DNA of 64,000 bases from Plut-88900 sp965116945 (GTDB taxonomy: Bacteria > Chloroflexota > Dehalococcoidia > Plut-88900): NCBI GenBank assembly GCA_965116945.1, contig OZ220734.1, positions 558,001 to 622,000 of the forward strand, read 5' to 3'. Position 1 is the stretch's first letter. Each line of letters begins with the position of its first letter. Under the pieces are notes generated by a model, which was not told the DNA's origin, made no database searches, and worked only from the letters and a program-made list of their open reading frames with translations. The position numbers and the translations under genes are program-made. This document shows, piece by piece, positions 25,480-34,069 of this stretch.

Positions 25480-26313
25480 ATGTTCGTTAGAAAAGTCGAT
25501 GACCTTAACGGCACCGACAAAGAGATGCTGGTGGAGAGGGATGGGGCCAGGCTGCAGGGCAGGAGACTACTCACCAAGGAAGACGGGTGTGGCTTCTCCT
25601 TGTCCGACGTCCGGATCTCTGCGGGGTTCAGTGCGGACCTGTGGTACAAGAATCACGTGGAGGGCAACCTTATCGTCTCCGGGGAGATGGAGGTGACCGA
25701 GGTGTCGAGCGGCAACAGCTGGACCCTGGGCGCGGGGGACCTGTACGTGGTCGGGCCGAGGGACCGGCATAGGGGCACGGCCAAGACCGACTGTCACATA
25801 GTCAGCGTATTCTGCCCCGCGACCATGGGCACCGAGCGGCATGATTCCGACGGCTCATACCCGTCCACAGGGGACATTCCGCCTGCCTGGCAAGGAGAGA
25901 ACGGGCGCACTATGTTCGCCAGGCATCTGTCGGAGACGCGGGTAGTGGGGATCAGCCATGGGCGCACCAAGGCCTACCGATATCTAACCCATGACGACGA
26001 ATGCGGGTTCACCATCTCGACGCCCCGTGCTCCCGCGGGCCAGGGGATCGTGTTGTGGTACCAGAACCACGTGGAGGCCAACTACATCTTCGAAGGTGAA
26101 GGAACCCTGGAGGAGAAGAACACGGGTAAGAAATGGGACGTTGGGCCGGGGACGCTGTACGTGGTCGGGCCGAAGGACCCGCACCAATTGACTTCGAGTA
26201 CGGGGTTCTACCTGATGAGCGTTTTCAACCCACCCATCTACGGTGGCGAGACGCATGACGACGAGGGCGGATACCCGCCCACGGGGCCGATCCCGGAGGC
26301 GTGGCGCCCGTAG
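25480..26313 (+). CDS. Double-cupin protein, ectoine-synthase-like, copy 2
   Basis: This 277-residue paralogue of the preceding gene has the same length and layout. The first domain carries LWYKNHVEGNLIVSGEMEV and DLYVVGPRDRH. The second carries LWYQNHVEANYIFEGEGTL, GTLYVVGPKDPH and SVFNPPIYGGETHDDEG. The start MFVRKVDDLNGTDKEM aligns with copy 1, so the ATG at 25480 is preferred to earlier in-frame codons. It follows copy 1 by 22 bases and ends before a strong hairpin. Confidence 0.8.
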   Translation: MFVRKVDDLNGTDKEMLVERDGARLQGRRLLTKEDGCGFSLSDVRISAGFSADLWYKNHVEGNLIVSGEMEVTEVSSGNSWTLGAGDLYVVGPRDRHRGTAKTDCHIVSVFCPATMGTERHDSDGSYPSTGDIPPAWQGENGRTMFARHLSETRVVGISHGRTKAYRYLTHDDECGFTISTPRAPAGQGIVLWYQNHVEANYIFEGEGTLEEKNTGKKWDVGPGTLYVVGPKDPHQLTSSTGFYLMSVFNPPIYGGETHDDEGGYPPTGPIPEAWRP

Positions 26314-26343
26314 CGGAACAGAGCCTTATCCAAGAGATAGCGC

Positions 26344-26380
26344 GGCCGCTCACACCCGGAAGCGTCGGGTGTGAGCGGCC
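26344..26380. terminator. Hairpin between cupin copies 2 and 3
   Basis: Arms of 15 bases, GGCCGCTCACACCCG (26344-26358) and its complement (26366-26380), match perfectly around GAAGCGT and are followed by ACTGTTTTGG. It probably ends or attenuates transcription of copies 1 and 2. The outer part GCCGCTCA resembles the R1 repeat arms. Confidence 0.6.
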
Positions 26381-26400
26381 ACTGTTTTGGGGATGAAATC

Positions 26401-27234
26401 ATGTTCGTAAGAAGGCAGGGGGACATAGCCGGAACCCAGAACGAGATGATTCGCGGAGACGGGAATAAATCGCTACGGTCTTTGAGGATGCTGACCAGGG
26501 CCGACGGCTGCGGCTTCTCGCTGTCCGACGCTTATTTCTCGGCTGGCTTCTCCCTTGACCTGTGGTACAAGAACCACGTGGAGGCCAACTTCATAATCAA
26601 TGGCGTGGTCCGGTTGGACGACGTGACATCGGGCAGGAGTTGGGAACTGAAGGGGGGGTAACTGTACATGGTTGGGCCGAGGGACAGACATCGGCTGACG
26701 GCCAGGACGGACGTGCACCTGGTCAGCGTGTTCTGCCCGGCGGTGCTGGGCAACGAGATACACGATGCCGAAGGCGCCTTCCCTCCGACGGGCGACATTC
26801 CCCCGGCCTGGCGGGGGCCCGACGGGCACACGATGTACGTCAGGACCCGAGATGACGCCCGGGCCGTCGGGATAGCGCATGTCGGGACGGAGGCGCGTCG
26901 GTACCTGACGCAGGCGGACGGGTGCAGGTTCACGATATCCACGGCTCGGCCGCCAGCAAACTCAAGTGCGGACCTGTGGTACCGGAACCACGTGGAGGCG
27001 AACTACATCATCGAGGGCGAGGGGTCGGTGGAGGACATGGGCACGGGTGAGAAGTGGGATTTGTCCCCAAGAAGCCTGTACGTTGTCGGGCCCACGGACC
27101 GGCATCGGATGAGCGCGGATACGGAGGTGTACCTGATGGCCGTGTTCAAGCCTCCCCTTGTGGGGGATGAGACGCATGACGAGCAGGGAGGTTATCCGCC
27201 CACCGGTCCTATTCCCGAGGCCTGGGCGCCCTAG
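26401..27234 (+). pseudogene. Double-cupin protein, ectoine-synthase-like, copy 3, broken by TAA
   Basis: The frame from ATG 26401 to the stop at 27234 aligns with copies 1 and 2 over its whole length, but has TAA at 26659-26661. The paralogues have an aspartate codon (GGGGAC before CTGTAC) where this gene reads GGGTAA. No frameshift is involved. The second domain is intact (LWYRNHVEANYIIEGEG, DETHDEQGG) and could be made separately from a later start. Either a recent nonsense mutation or an assembly error explains it; TAA is not a recoding codon for selenocysteine. Confidence 0.75.
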
Positions 27235-28364
27235 TTCAGCCCGTACAGCGCCGCGGCGTTTTCGCCGACTATCTTGACGGTTTCGTGCTCGGGGATGTCG
27301 TGGAAGTCCTTGGCGATTTGCTGTCGGGAGAAGGGGAATACGCCCTCAGGGTGGGGGTAGTCGGAGCCCCACATGAGGCGGTCGACCTCCAGGAGTTCTC
27401 GGGTGAGAAGGCCTGCGCGGTCGTCTTCGAAGGTTGCCCAGAACTGACGGAAGAAGTAGCTGCTGGGCGGCTCTTCCAGCTTGGGCTCCATCCAGTGGCG
27501 ATGGTCCTCCCACCAGTGGTCGTTGAGGCGCAGGAGGCTCGGGATCCAGCCGATACCGCCTTCGGCCATAACGAATTTCAGGCCGGGGAAGGCCTGGGGG
27601 ACGCCGGAAAGAATGAGGTCGGTGAGGCCACGGGCCACGGCGCATATCTTCTGCTCAATAACTGCGACGCCGACGCCCATACTGCGGTACTTGTCGGCGC
27701 TAACGGACTTTGTGCTTGAACCGACGTGAAACCCCAAGGGCAGGCAGACATCCTGTAGGGCACCCCAGAGCCGGTCGCCACCTTCCATGTTGACGTATCC
27801 ACCTTCAATTTCCAGGGGAAGCATTACGGATTTCAGCCCCAACCTAGCGCACCTCTCAACCTCGGCGATCTTGCTTTCGGTGGAGCCGCGCATGGGCAGG
27901 ATGCCGACGCCCATGAGGCGGTCGGGTGAGGAGGCGCTGAACTCGGCGATCCAGTCGTTGTAGACGCGGACAATTTCAACATGAAGGTCAGCGTCGGAGG
28001 CGTTGTAGCACCAGAGACCGAAGACGCCGGGGTACATGATCTCTGCTCGTATGCCATCGAGGTCTTGGTCCTTAAGGCGCTCGACGGGGTCCCAGGCACC
28101 GGGTCGGGTGTCCTCATAGCGGAGGCCGGCCATGTGGATCTCTTTGCCCTCGGCCTTATCAGTGGCAGCGGTACCCTCGCCGGAGAGTCCGATGGCGAAC
28201 TCCCCAAAGCCCTCCATCACGTAGAAGTCGCCGGAGTCCCGGGACTCGATGTGGGGGGCCTTGGCGGCCATCTTGCTGTCCATTCGAGACGTGAACAGGT
28301 CCCTGGGCTCCACAATGTGTCCGTCAGCAGAAATGAAGCCTCCGGAAAGGGTGGTCGTTGACAT
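27231..28364 (-). CDS. Amidohydrolase 2 family metal-dependent hydrolase
   Basis: This 377-residue TIM-barrel hydrolase belongs to the ACMSD/amidohydrolase 2 group. The N-terminus has ISADGHIVEP in place of the usual HxH, a substitution seen in many members. Metal and catalytic residues are expected in LGFHVGSS and in MWGSDYPHPEGVFP near the C-terminus. Members decarboxylate or hydrolyse ring or amide substrates; the substrate here is unknown. It is convergent with cupin copy 3 and overlaps its end by 4 bases. Confidence 0.88.
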   Translation of the reverse strand: MSTTTLSGGFISADGHIVEPRDLFTSRMDSKMAAKAPHIESRDSGDFYVMEGFGEFAIGLSGEGTAATDKAEGKEIHMAGLRYEDTRPGAWDPVERLKDQDLDGIRAEIMYPGVFGLWCYNASDADLHVEIVRVYNDWIAEFSASSPDRLMGVGILPMRGSTESKIAEVERCARLGLKSVMLPLEIEGGYVNMEGGDRLWGALQDVCLPLGFHVGSSTKSVSADKYRSMGVGVAVIEQKICAVARGLTDLILSGVPQAFPGLKFVMAEGGIGWIPSLLRLNDHWWEDHRHWMEPKLEEPPSSYFFRQFWATFEDDRAGLLTRELLEVDRLMWGSDYPHPEGVFPFSRQQIAKDFHDIPEHETVKIVGENAAALYGLN

Positions 28365-28476
28365 GGCATCCCTCCTCGCTCCGTCCGACTAACAAGGGCC
28401 TGAGACTGTCGCCCGTGTGCTAACATTCCCTTCGGAATCCCGAAAGGGAAAAAAGACGATATCGGAGTCATTATAC

Positions 28477-29433
28477 ATGGGCAAATCTGAAGACCGGTTG
28501 ATGCCCGAGGCCTGGCAGGACGGGCCGAGATACGGTTCTCCGAGCACGTTTATGCAGGTGCCCGGAAGCCGGGACCTGTCGAAGGCCGACGTGGCGGTGG
28601 TCGGGCTACCGCTGGACCTGGGAACGATAATTCGGTCGGGGGCGAGGTTCGGGCCCCGGGGGATACGGACGGCGTCGATGCACGTCGGGCTGCACGGGCT
28701 GGATGAAGCCGTGCTCAGGGAGCCGTTCAAGAGCCTGCGTATAGTTGATTACGGCGATGTCGAGCTAACGTACGGCTACATTGAGGAAGCAGTGAATAGG
28801 ATAGAAAAGGCGGTTGCGGACATCATATCCAAGGACGTCTTTCCCGTATGTCTCGGGGGAGACCACACGGTGTCGCTGCCAATTCTCCGGGCGCTGTACA
28901 AGAAGTATGGCCAGATTTCGCTGGTGCACTTCGATGCCCACCCCGACTTCTGGGAACCTCCGAAGGATATGCCCCTGCACCACGGGAGCATGTTCAGGAT
29001 AGCTTCTGACGAGGGGATCATGGACCCGACGACCTCGGTGCAGGTGGGGATAAGGGGTCGGCCGGCCATGGGGATATTGGACAACGTAAGAGAGGCGGGC
29101 ATCACGGTGATCACCGGCGAGGAGTTCTGGCACACCGGCGTCGATGCGACCATCGAGAAGATTAAGGAAGCCACGAAGGGTCAGCCGGTGCACATTTCGT
29201 ACGACATCGACAGCGTAGACCCGGGTTTTGCGCCGGGAACCGGTACGCCGGAGGTTGCGGGGCTGACGAGTCGGGAGGCGATGGCGTTGGTGAAGGGGCT
29301 GAAGGGGGTTGGGGCGGTGGGGTTCGATATTGTTGAGGTTGCCCCAGCCTACGACCCGTCGGAGATTACCGCGCTGCTGGCGGCAAACCTAACATTGCAG
29401 TTCATGCTGACCCTGGTCCCGGACAAAGAGTAG
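28477..29433 (+). CDS. Agmatinase / ureohydrolase family protein
   Basis: This is a 318-residue manganese ureohydrolase that cleaves guanidino compounds to urea. The ligand motifs are GGDHTVSLP, HFDAHPDF and SYDIDSVDPGFAPGTGTPE. The start at ATG 28477 gives the usual N-terminal length. It may be an agmatinase or a guanidinobutyrase/guanidinopropionase type; sequence alone does not decide. It is transcribed away from the amidohydrolase and followed after 18 bases by a DUF1801 gene. Confidence 0.9.
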   Translation: MGKSEDRLMPEAWQDGPRYGSPSTFMQVPGSRDLSKADVAVVGLPLDLGTIIRSGARFGPRGIRTASMHVGLHGLDEAVLREPFKSLRIVDYGDVELTYGYIEEAVNRIEKAVADIISKDVFPVCLGGDHTVSLPILRALYKKYGQISLVHFDAHPDFWEPPKDMPLHHGSMFRIASDEGIMDPTTSVQVGIRGRPAMGILDNVREAGITVITGEEFWHTGVDATIEKIKEATKGQPVHISYDIDSVDPGFAPGTGTPEVAGLTSREAMALVKGLKGVGAVGFDIVEVAPAYDPSEITALLAANLTLQFMLTLVPDKE

Positions 29434-29451
29434 CCCGAGGGCCGGAGAAGG

Positions 29452-29823
29452 ATGGCTTCAAAGAGAACTTTTGAGGACTGGCTGGAGGGGGTGGAGCCCA
29501 GGCTGAGGCCAATAGCCCTGGGGCTGAGGTGGATGTTCCTGGAGGCTGAGCCGGACTTACGGGAGTCGATCAAGTGGGGCAATCCTTGCTTTGAAAAGAA
29601 GCTGAGGGTGTTCTACATTGCCTCTCAGGGAGACCGATACGTGACGCTGGGCCTGTGGCAAGGGGCACTGCTTCAGAACCCTGAGGGGTTGATAGAGGGG
29701 ACGGGGAAGAGGATGAGGCACGTGAAGATAAGGAGCATGGAGGAGCTGGAGGGGACGGGGGTGGGGCGAATCATCCGGGAGGCGGTGGGGATAGACGGGA
29801 CGGAGGGGACGAGTAATAGGTAG
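29452..29823 (+). CDS. DUF1801 family protein
   Basis: This is a 123-residue protein with the DUF1801/YdhG-like fold. DLRESIKWGNPCFEKKLRVFYIA is the family core, followed by YVTLGLWQGALL and the C-terminal KIRSMEELEG. The function is unknown; related proteins have an iron-chaperone-like structure. It lies 18 bases after the ureohydrolase and is probably co-transcribed with it. Confidence 0.8.
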   Translation: MASKRTFEDWLEGVEPRLRPIALGLRWMFLEAEPDLRESIKWGNPCFEKKLRVFYIASQGDRYVTLGLWQGALLQNPEGLIEGTGKRMRHVKIRSMEELEGTGVGRIIREAVGIDGTEGTSNR

Positions 29824-29889
29824 GGGGTAGGGAGCAGGGGAGATTGAGTCGGATGCAGGTGTTGGGCTGGCAGCACGTGGTCCCTTCCC

Positions 29890-29923
29890 CGCTCGACCCT
29901 TCGAGTGCCGCAGGGTGAGCGGC
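29890..29923 (+). repeat. R1 intergenic hairpin repeat
   Basis: CCCGCTC-GACCCTTCGAG-TGCCGCAGG-GTGAGCGG is a diverged copy of the R1 hairpin. It sits between the DUF1801 gene and the promoter of the M20 operon, in the same orientation as the others. Confidence 0.5.
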
Positions 29924-30002
29924 CCCACCCTGCGGGATGGATTCACGCCAGAGGCGCACTTGCAGCCGACTCGGGGACCGGAATCCCAGTAAAGCGTTTG
30001 TC

Positions 30003-30032
30003 TTGTTTGTGGGTGGGGGGAGATACTATACT
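30003..30032 (+). promoter_or_regulatory. Candidate promoter of the M20 operon
   Basis: TTGTTT (30003-30008) and TATACT (30027-30032) are spaced 18 bases apart, 69 bases before the first M20 start. They fit a housekeeping sigma factor. Confidence 0.4.
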
Positions 30033-30101
30033 CGCCGCGTCCGTCAGGAGGAGGCCAAATTTCTCTTTTACCTATGAATTCACCCGTCATTGGAGGTAGC
30101 A

Positions 30102-31352
30102 ATGGTTGACCATGCCGTTGAGGAGCGCGTGCTGCGCCAGATAAAGACCGAGCAGACCGTGAAGCTGGCGAGCGACCTGATTTCGATACCAAGCTTCAAG
30201 ACCGAGGAGCAGAAGGTCGCACGGTTCCTGGCTCGATTCTTCCAGCGCCGCGGTTACGAGGTCGACCTGCAGGAGGTGGAGCCGGGCAGGTACCAAACAA
30301 TAGCGACGCTGAAGGGGTCGGGTGGGGGGAAGAGCCTGATGCTGAACGGGCACATAGACATCGACCCCCTGGCGATGGGCTGGGTCCGAGACCCGTTCAC
30401 TCCGAACTGGGAGGGCGACCGGCTTTACGGCGCGGGCGTGAACAACATGAAGGGCGGCGTTACCGCCATAATCACCGCCGCCGAAGCCATCCGAAAGGCC
30501 AAGGCACCGATGAAGGGCGATCTGGTGGTGGCCTGCGTGGTCGGGGAGTTGCAGGGGGGTGTCGGGACAGTCTACGCGTTGAAAAACGGTCTGAGGACGG
30601 ATGGGGCGTACGTGGCTGAACCCACGGGCGACGGGGACAACATCATGACGACCCATGCAGGCGTGGTTGAACTGGCGATCAGCACGATTGGGCTGTCACA
30701 GCACGTGAGTCGGTCTCACCTGGCCGTCGATGCGCTGGATATGATGACCAAGGCTATCCCGGCGATCAAGAACGTGGACTTCACCTACGAACACAGGCCC
30801 GACCTGCCAGATCTGCCGCGAATCATTTGCGGGACTATTATCGGGGGTCGGGGGAGGAACCACGACCTGAAGGGGCCGAACTTTACGTGTGATTACTGCA
30901 CGGTGATAGTCGATGCCCGGATAGTGCCAGGGCAGTCCCACGTCACCGTAAAGGCCGACCTGGACCGGGTAATGAGCAAGTTCAAGGAAGAAGACCCGAA
31001 CTTCGAATACGAAATCGTGACGCCCGTGCCACCCGAGTACAAGGTAATGACCGAGTTCATGAACCCGCTGGACGTGCCGAAAGACAACGTGATTGTGCAG
31101 AACCTGGAGAAGGCGTACAGGAGGGTGTCGGGTAAGGGGCCGGACAAGGTTGGGGCTATTCTGACGCAGTCATACGCAGGCAACGACAGCTGCCACATCT
31201 GGGAGGCGGGCATACCGGTGTGCCTGATGGGGGCGGAGAATGGTCGGGACCAGAAGGGTGAGCCAGACTCTTACGTAATTGTGCCCAGCATGGTGCAGCT
31301 GGCGAAGACTTACTCGATGGCGGCGCTGGACTGGTGCAACCAGGAGAAGTAG
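30102..31352 (+). CDS. M20 family amidohydrolase/peptidase, copy 1
   Basis: This 416-residue protein is related to acetylornithine deacetylase and DapE. It has SLMLNGHIDIDP for the first metal histidine and VVGELQGGVGT for the catalytic-glutamate loop. Two usual ligands differ: the bridging aspartate is Asn (GAGVNNMKGGV) and the second glutamate of the EE pair is Leu (GEL). The C-terminal histidine is in SCHIWEAGIP. GGAGG lies 5 bases before the ATG at 30102. Three such genes follow in a row. The substrate is probably an N-acyl amino acid or amide, but not proven. Confidence 0.85.
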   Translation: MVDHAVEERVLRQIKTEQTVKLASDLISIPSFKTEEQKVARFLARFFQRRGYEVDLQEVEPGRYQTIATLKGSGGGKSLMLNGHIDIDPLAMGWVRDPFTPNWEGDRLYGAGVNNMKGGVTAIITAAEAIRKAKAPMKGDLVVACVVGELQGGVGTVYALKNGLRTDGAYVAEPTGDGDNIMTTHAGVVELAISTIGLSQHVSRSHLAVDALDMMTKAIPAIKNVDFTYEHRPDLPDLPRIICGTIIGGRGRNHDLKGPNFTCDYCTVIVDARIVPGQSHVTVKADLDRVMSKFKEEDPNFEYEIVTPVPPEYKVMTEFMNPLDVPKDNVIVQNLEKAYRRVSGKGPDKVGAILTQSYAGNDSCHIWEAGIPVCLMGAENGRDQKGEPDSYVIVPSMVQLAKTYSMAALDWCNQEK

Positions 31353-31392
31353 GGCGGCAGGCGTGACGGATTGGCAGACTCGGGCCACCGCC

Positions 31393-31462
31393 CCCGCTCG
31401 ATCCTTCGAGTGCCTCAGGGTGAGCGGCCCCTCACCGGGGAGGGCAGGCACGAGACCTGCCC
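31393..31462 (+). repeat. R1 hairpin plus GGGCAGG/CCTGCCC hairpin
   Basis: A diverged R1 copy (CCCGCTCGATCCTTCGAG ... GTGAGCGG) is followed by GGGCAGG-CACGAGA-CCTGCCC at 31442-31462. The gap 31353-31562 between M20 copies 1 and 2 holds only such repeats. The second hairpin has a near match at about 54536-54560. Confidence 0.55.
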
Positions 31463-31562
31463 CTAGAGGGGATAGGAGCAGACACGCCGGGGATGGATTC
31501 CAGCTCGGGGCCGGAATGACGGGTCGGGGAATCTGCCAGGACATTAGCAGACGGAGAAAGCG

Positions 31563-32807
31563 ATGGATACAGGAGAGAAGAATGGAGTCCTGGGTAAGAT
31601 AAAGGACCGGGAGGTTGTCGACCTTTGCAGCAACATCCTCCGCATCCCCAGCTTCAAGACGGAGGAGCAGAAGGTTGCAAGGTACCTGGCGGGCTATTTT
31701 AGGCGCCGGGGGTACGAGGTTGATCTGCAGGAGGTGGAGCCGGGCCGGTTCCAGACGATAGCGACGCTGAAGGGGTCGGGTGGGGGGAAGAGCCTGATGT
31801 TCAACGGGCACATAGATATCGACCCCCTGGCCATGGGCTGGGCCAGAGACCCCTGGAGTCCCAGCTGGGAGGGCGACCGGCTCTACGGCGGCGGGGCTTT
31901 CAACATGAAGGGCGGGGTGGCGTCGATGATATCTGCAGCGGAGGCGATACGGAAGTCGGGTGTGGGGTTGAAGGGGGATATTGTGGTGGCGTGCGTTGTG
32001 GGTGAGCTGCAGGGAGGGGTGGGGACGGTGCATGCCCTGGAGAGCGGCGTAACGGCGGACATGGCCATTGTTGCGGAGCCTTTCGGATCACGGACGATTA
32101 TGACCACTCACGCTGGGGTAATCGGCATGGCGATCAACACCCTGGGGTACTCCACGCACATCACCGTGCGGGAGCAGGGAATCGACGCCATAGCGAAGAT
32201 GATGAAGGTGATCGATGCCGTTGATAACGTGGATCTTCGGTACACTCCGCATCCCGAGCTACCCGGTCTGCCTCGCATAAACTGCGGGGCAATCACAGGG
32301 GGTCGGGGGAGGGACCACGATCTCAAGGGGCCCAACTATGTAAGCGATTTCTGCACCTCCATCTGGGACGTGCGGATTGTTCCGGGCCAGACCGCGGAGA
32401 CCGTGGAAGAGGATGTACGTAAAGTTCTCGAGGCTCTTAGCGCCGAGGACCCGGACTTAAGGTGGGAAGTAGAGATTCCACCGCCCGCCAAGTACAAGGG
32501 TGTGGCGGTCACCATGGACCCTGTGGACATCCCAAGGGACCAGTTCATAGTCGGGGCGGTGGCCCGGGCGATGGAAGAGCACACGGGTTCACCGCCGGAC
32601 AATGTTGGGGCGATACTTCCCCGTTCATATGCGGGGAACGATACCTGCCACCTCTGGAAAGCGGGCATCCCATGCGTGCTCAACGGCCCGGGCGGCGACC
32701 GAACCTTCGATGACGTGCCCGACACCTTTGTCTACGTAAGCGAGATGGTCGAGTGTGCGAAGACTCACGCCCTGACCGCTCTTGAAGTCTGCAACCTGTC
32801 CGCCTAG
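31563..32807 (+). CDS. M20 family amidohydrolase/peptidase, copy 2
   Basis: This 414-residue paralogue of copy 1 shares long identical stretches (PSFKTEEQKVAR, YEVDLQEVEPGR, IATLKGSGGGKSL). It has MFNGHIDIDP, the substituted motif GGGAFNMKGGV, VVGELQGGVGT and a terminal TCHLWKAGIP. The same two metal-ligand positions are changed as in copy 1, so this is a lineage property, not a single mutation. GGAG precedes the ATG. It is separated from copy 1 by repeats and from copy 3 by 14 bases. Confidence 0.85.
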   Translation: MDTGEKNGVLGKIKDREVVDLCSNILRIPSFKTEEQKVARYLAGYFRRRGYEVDLQEVEPGRFQTIATLKGSGGGKSLMFNGHIDIDPLAMGWARDPWSPSWEGDRLYGGGAFNMKGGVASMISAAEAIRKSGVGLKGDIVVACVVGELQGGVGTVHALESGVTADMAIVAEPFGSRTIMTTHAGVIGMAINTLGYSTHITVREQGIDAIAKMMKVIDAVDNVDLRYTPHPELPGLPRINCGAITGGRGRDHDLKGPNYVSDFCTSIWDVRIVPGQTAETVEEDVRKVLEALSAEDPDLRWEVEIPPPAKYKGVAVTMDPVDIPRDQFIVGAVARAMEEHTGSPPDNVGAILPRSYAGNDTCHLWKAGIPCVLNGPGGDRTFDDVPDTFVYVSEMVECAKTHALTALEVCNLSA

Positions 32808-32821
32808 CCGGGAGACTGATT

Positions 32822-34069
32822 ATGGGTACCCAAACTTTGGAAAGAGTGACCAACCGTGTGAAGGAAGACTGGCTCGTCTCCTTCGCCAGGAAACTAATCG
32901 ACATACCAAGCTTCAAGACCGAGGAGTCGCAGATCACCCAGTTCCTAGCGTCGAATTTCAGTCGCTGGGGGTACGAGGTAGACCTGCAGGAGGTGGACCC
33001 CGGGCGCTACCAGGTGATAGCGACTTTGAAGGGGTCGGGGGACGGGAAAACGCTGATGCTGAACGGGCACATCGACCAGGACCCGCTATCCATGGGCTGG
33101 AAGCGAGACCCCTGGACTTCGAGCGTGGAAGGCGACCGGCTGTACGGCGCTGGAATCTACAACATGAAGGGTGGAGTGGCATCGATAATAGCGGCGGCAG
33201 AGGCCATACGTCGGTCAAAGGCGGCCCACAAGGGCGATATTCAGGTAGCGTGCGTTGTGGGTGAGCTGCAGGGAGGAGTCGGGACGGAATATGCGCTGGA
33301 GCACGGGTACCGGCCCGACATGGCGATAGTTGCAGAACCCAACGACTCCGATACCGTCCTGACAGTCCACGCGGGCTGGCTGGAGGTTGCCGTCCATGTG
33401 CTGGGCAGATCCAGGCACATCAGCCAGAAGGAGACGGGCATCAACGCAATCCAGAAGATGTCCAAGGCGATTGAAGCGATCAATGGGCTGGAGCTTACCC
33501 ACACACGCTTTCCCGCCCTTCCATCGCTCCCCCGGCTGCACGTAGGTGCCATAATCGGGGGGCAGGGCAGGAATCACGTCATAAACGGGCCAAATTTCGT
33601 CCCTGACTTCTGCACGGCGATCGTCGATGGGAGGATGGTGCCGGGACAGACCTCGGAGGGTGTACTCGAGGAAGTGCGTCGGGCGCTGGACAGGATTAAG
33701 GAGTCGGACCCGGACTTCGAATACGAGCTGGAGATGCCGCCCGACCCGGGATACAAGGTGCTGCGTACGGTAATGGAGCCAATGGACATGCCCACGGACG
33801 AGGAGATAGTGAAGGCGGTGGGTCGGGGGTACAGGGCGGTGACGGGTGGGGAGCTAGCGCACGTCGGGAGCAAGCTGCCGAACTCCTACTCGGGGAACGA
33901 CACTACGCACCTGTGGCAGGCGGGGATCCCCTGCGTCCTATACGGCCCCGGAGGCAACTGGGACGCTGCGGTAGATGAGCCAGACCACTACATCCGCATC
34001 AGCGACATGGTGACCGCAGCCAAAGTGATTGCGGCTACGGCGTTGGACGTTTGCAATCAACAGGCCTGA
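32822..34069 (+). CDS. M20 family amidohydrolase/peptidase, copy 3
   Basis: This third paralogue has 415 residues. Motifs are LMLNGHIDQDP, GAGIYNMKGGV (Asn for the bridging Asp), VVGELQGGVGTEYAL and TTHLWQAGIPCVLYG. The dimerisation domain in the middle (about residues 185-300) includes VGAIIGGQGRNHVINGPN. Compared with copies 1 and 2 the specificity loops differ, suggesting related but distinct substrates. It overlaps the convergent hydrolase by 13 bases at its 3' end. Confidence 0.85.
   Translation: MGTQTLERVTNRVKEDWLVSFARKLIDIPSFKTEESQITQFLASNFSRWGYEVDLQEVDPGRYQVIATLKGSGDGKTLMLNGHIDQDPLSMGWKRDPWTSSVEGDRLYGAGIYNMKGGVASIIAAAEAIRRSKAAHKGDIQVACVVGELQGGVGTEYALEHGYRPDMAIVAEPNDSDTVLTVHAGWLEVAVHVLGRSRHISQKETGINAIQKMSKAIEAINGLELTHTRFPALPSLPRLHVGAIIGGQGRNHVINGPNFVPDFCTAIVDGRMVPGQTSEGVLEEVRRALDRIKESDPDFEYELEMPPDPGYKVLRTVMEPMDMPTDEEIVKAVGRGYRAVTGGELAHVGSKLPNSYSGNDTTHLWQAGIPCVLYGPGGNWDAAVDEPDHYIRISDMVTAAKVIAATALDVCNQQA

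Noticed and set aside
26659..26661. Possible recoding at the TAA in the third cupin gene
   Set aside because: TAA is not used for selenocysteine or pyrrolysine, and the paralogues have an ordinary Asp there; a mutation or sequence error is simpler.
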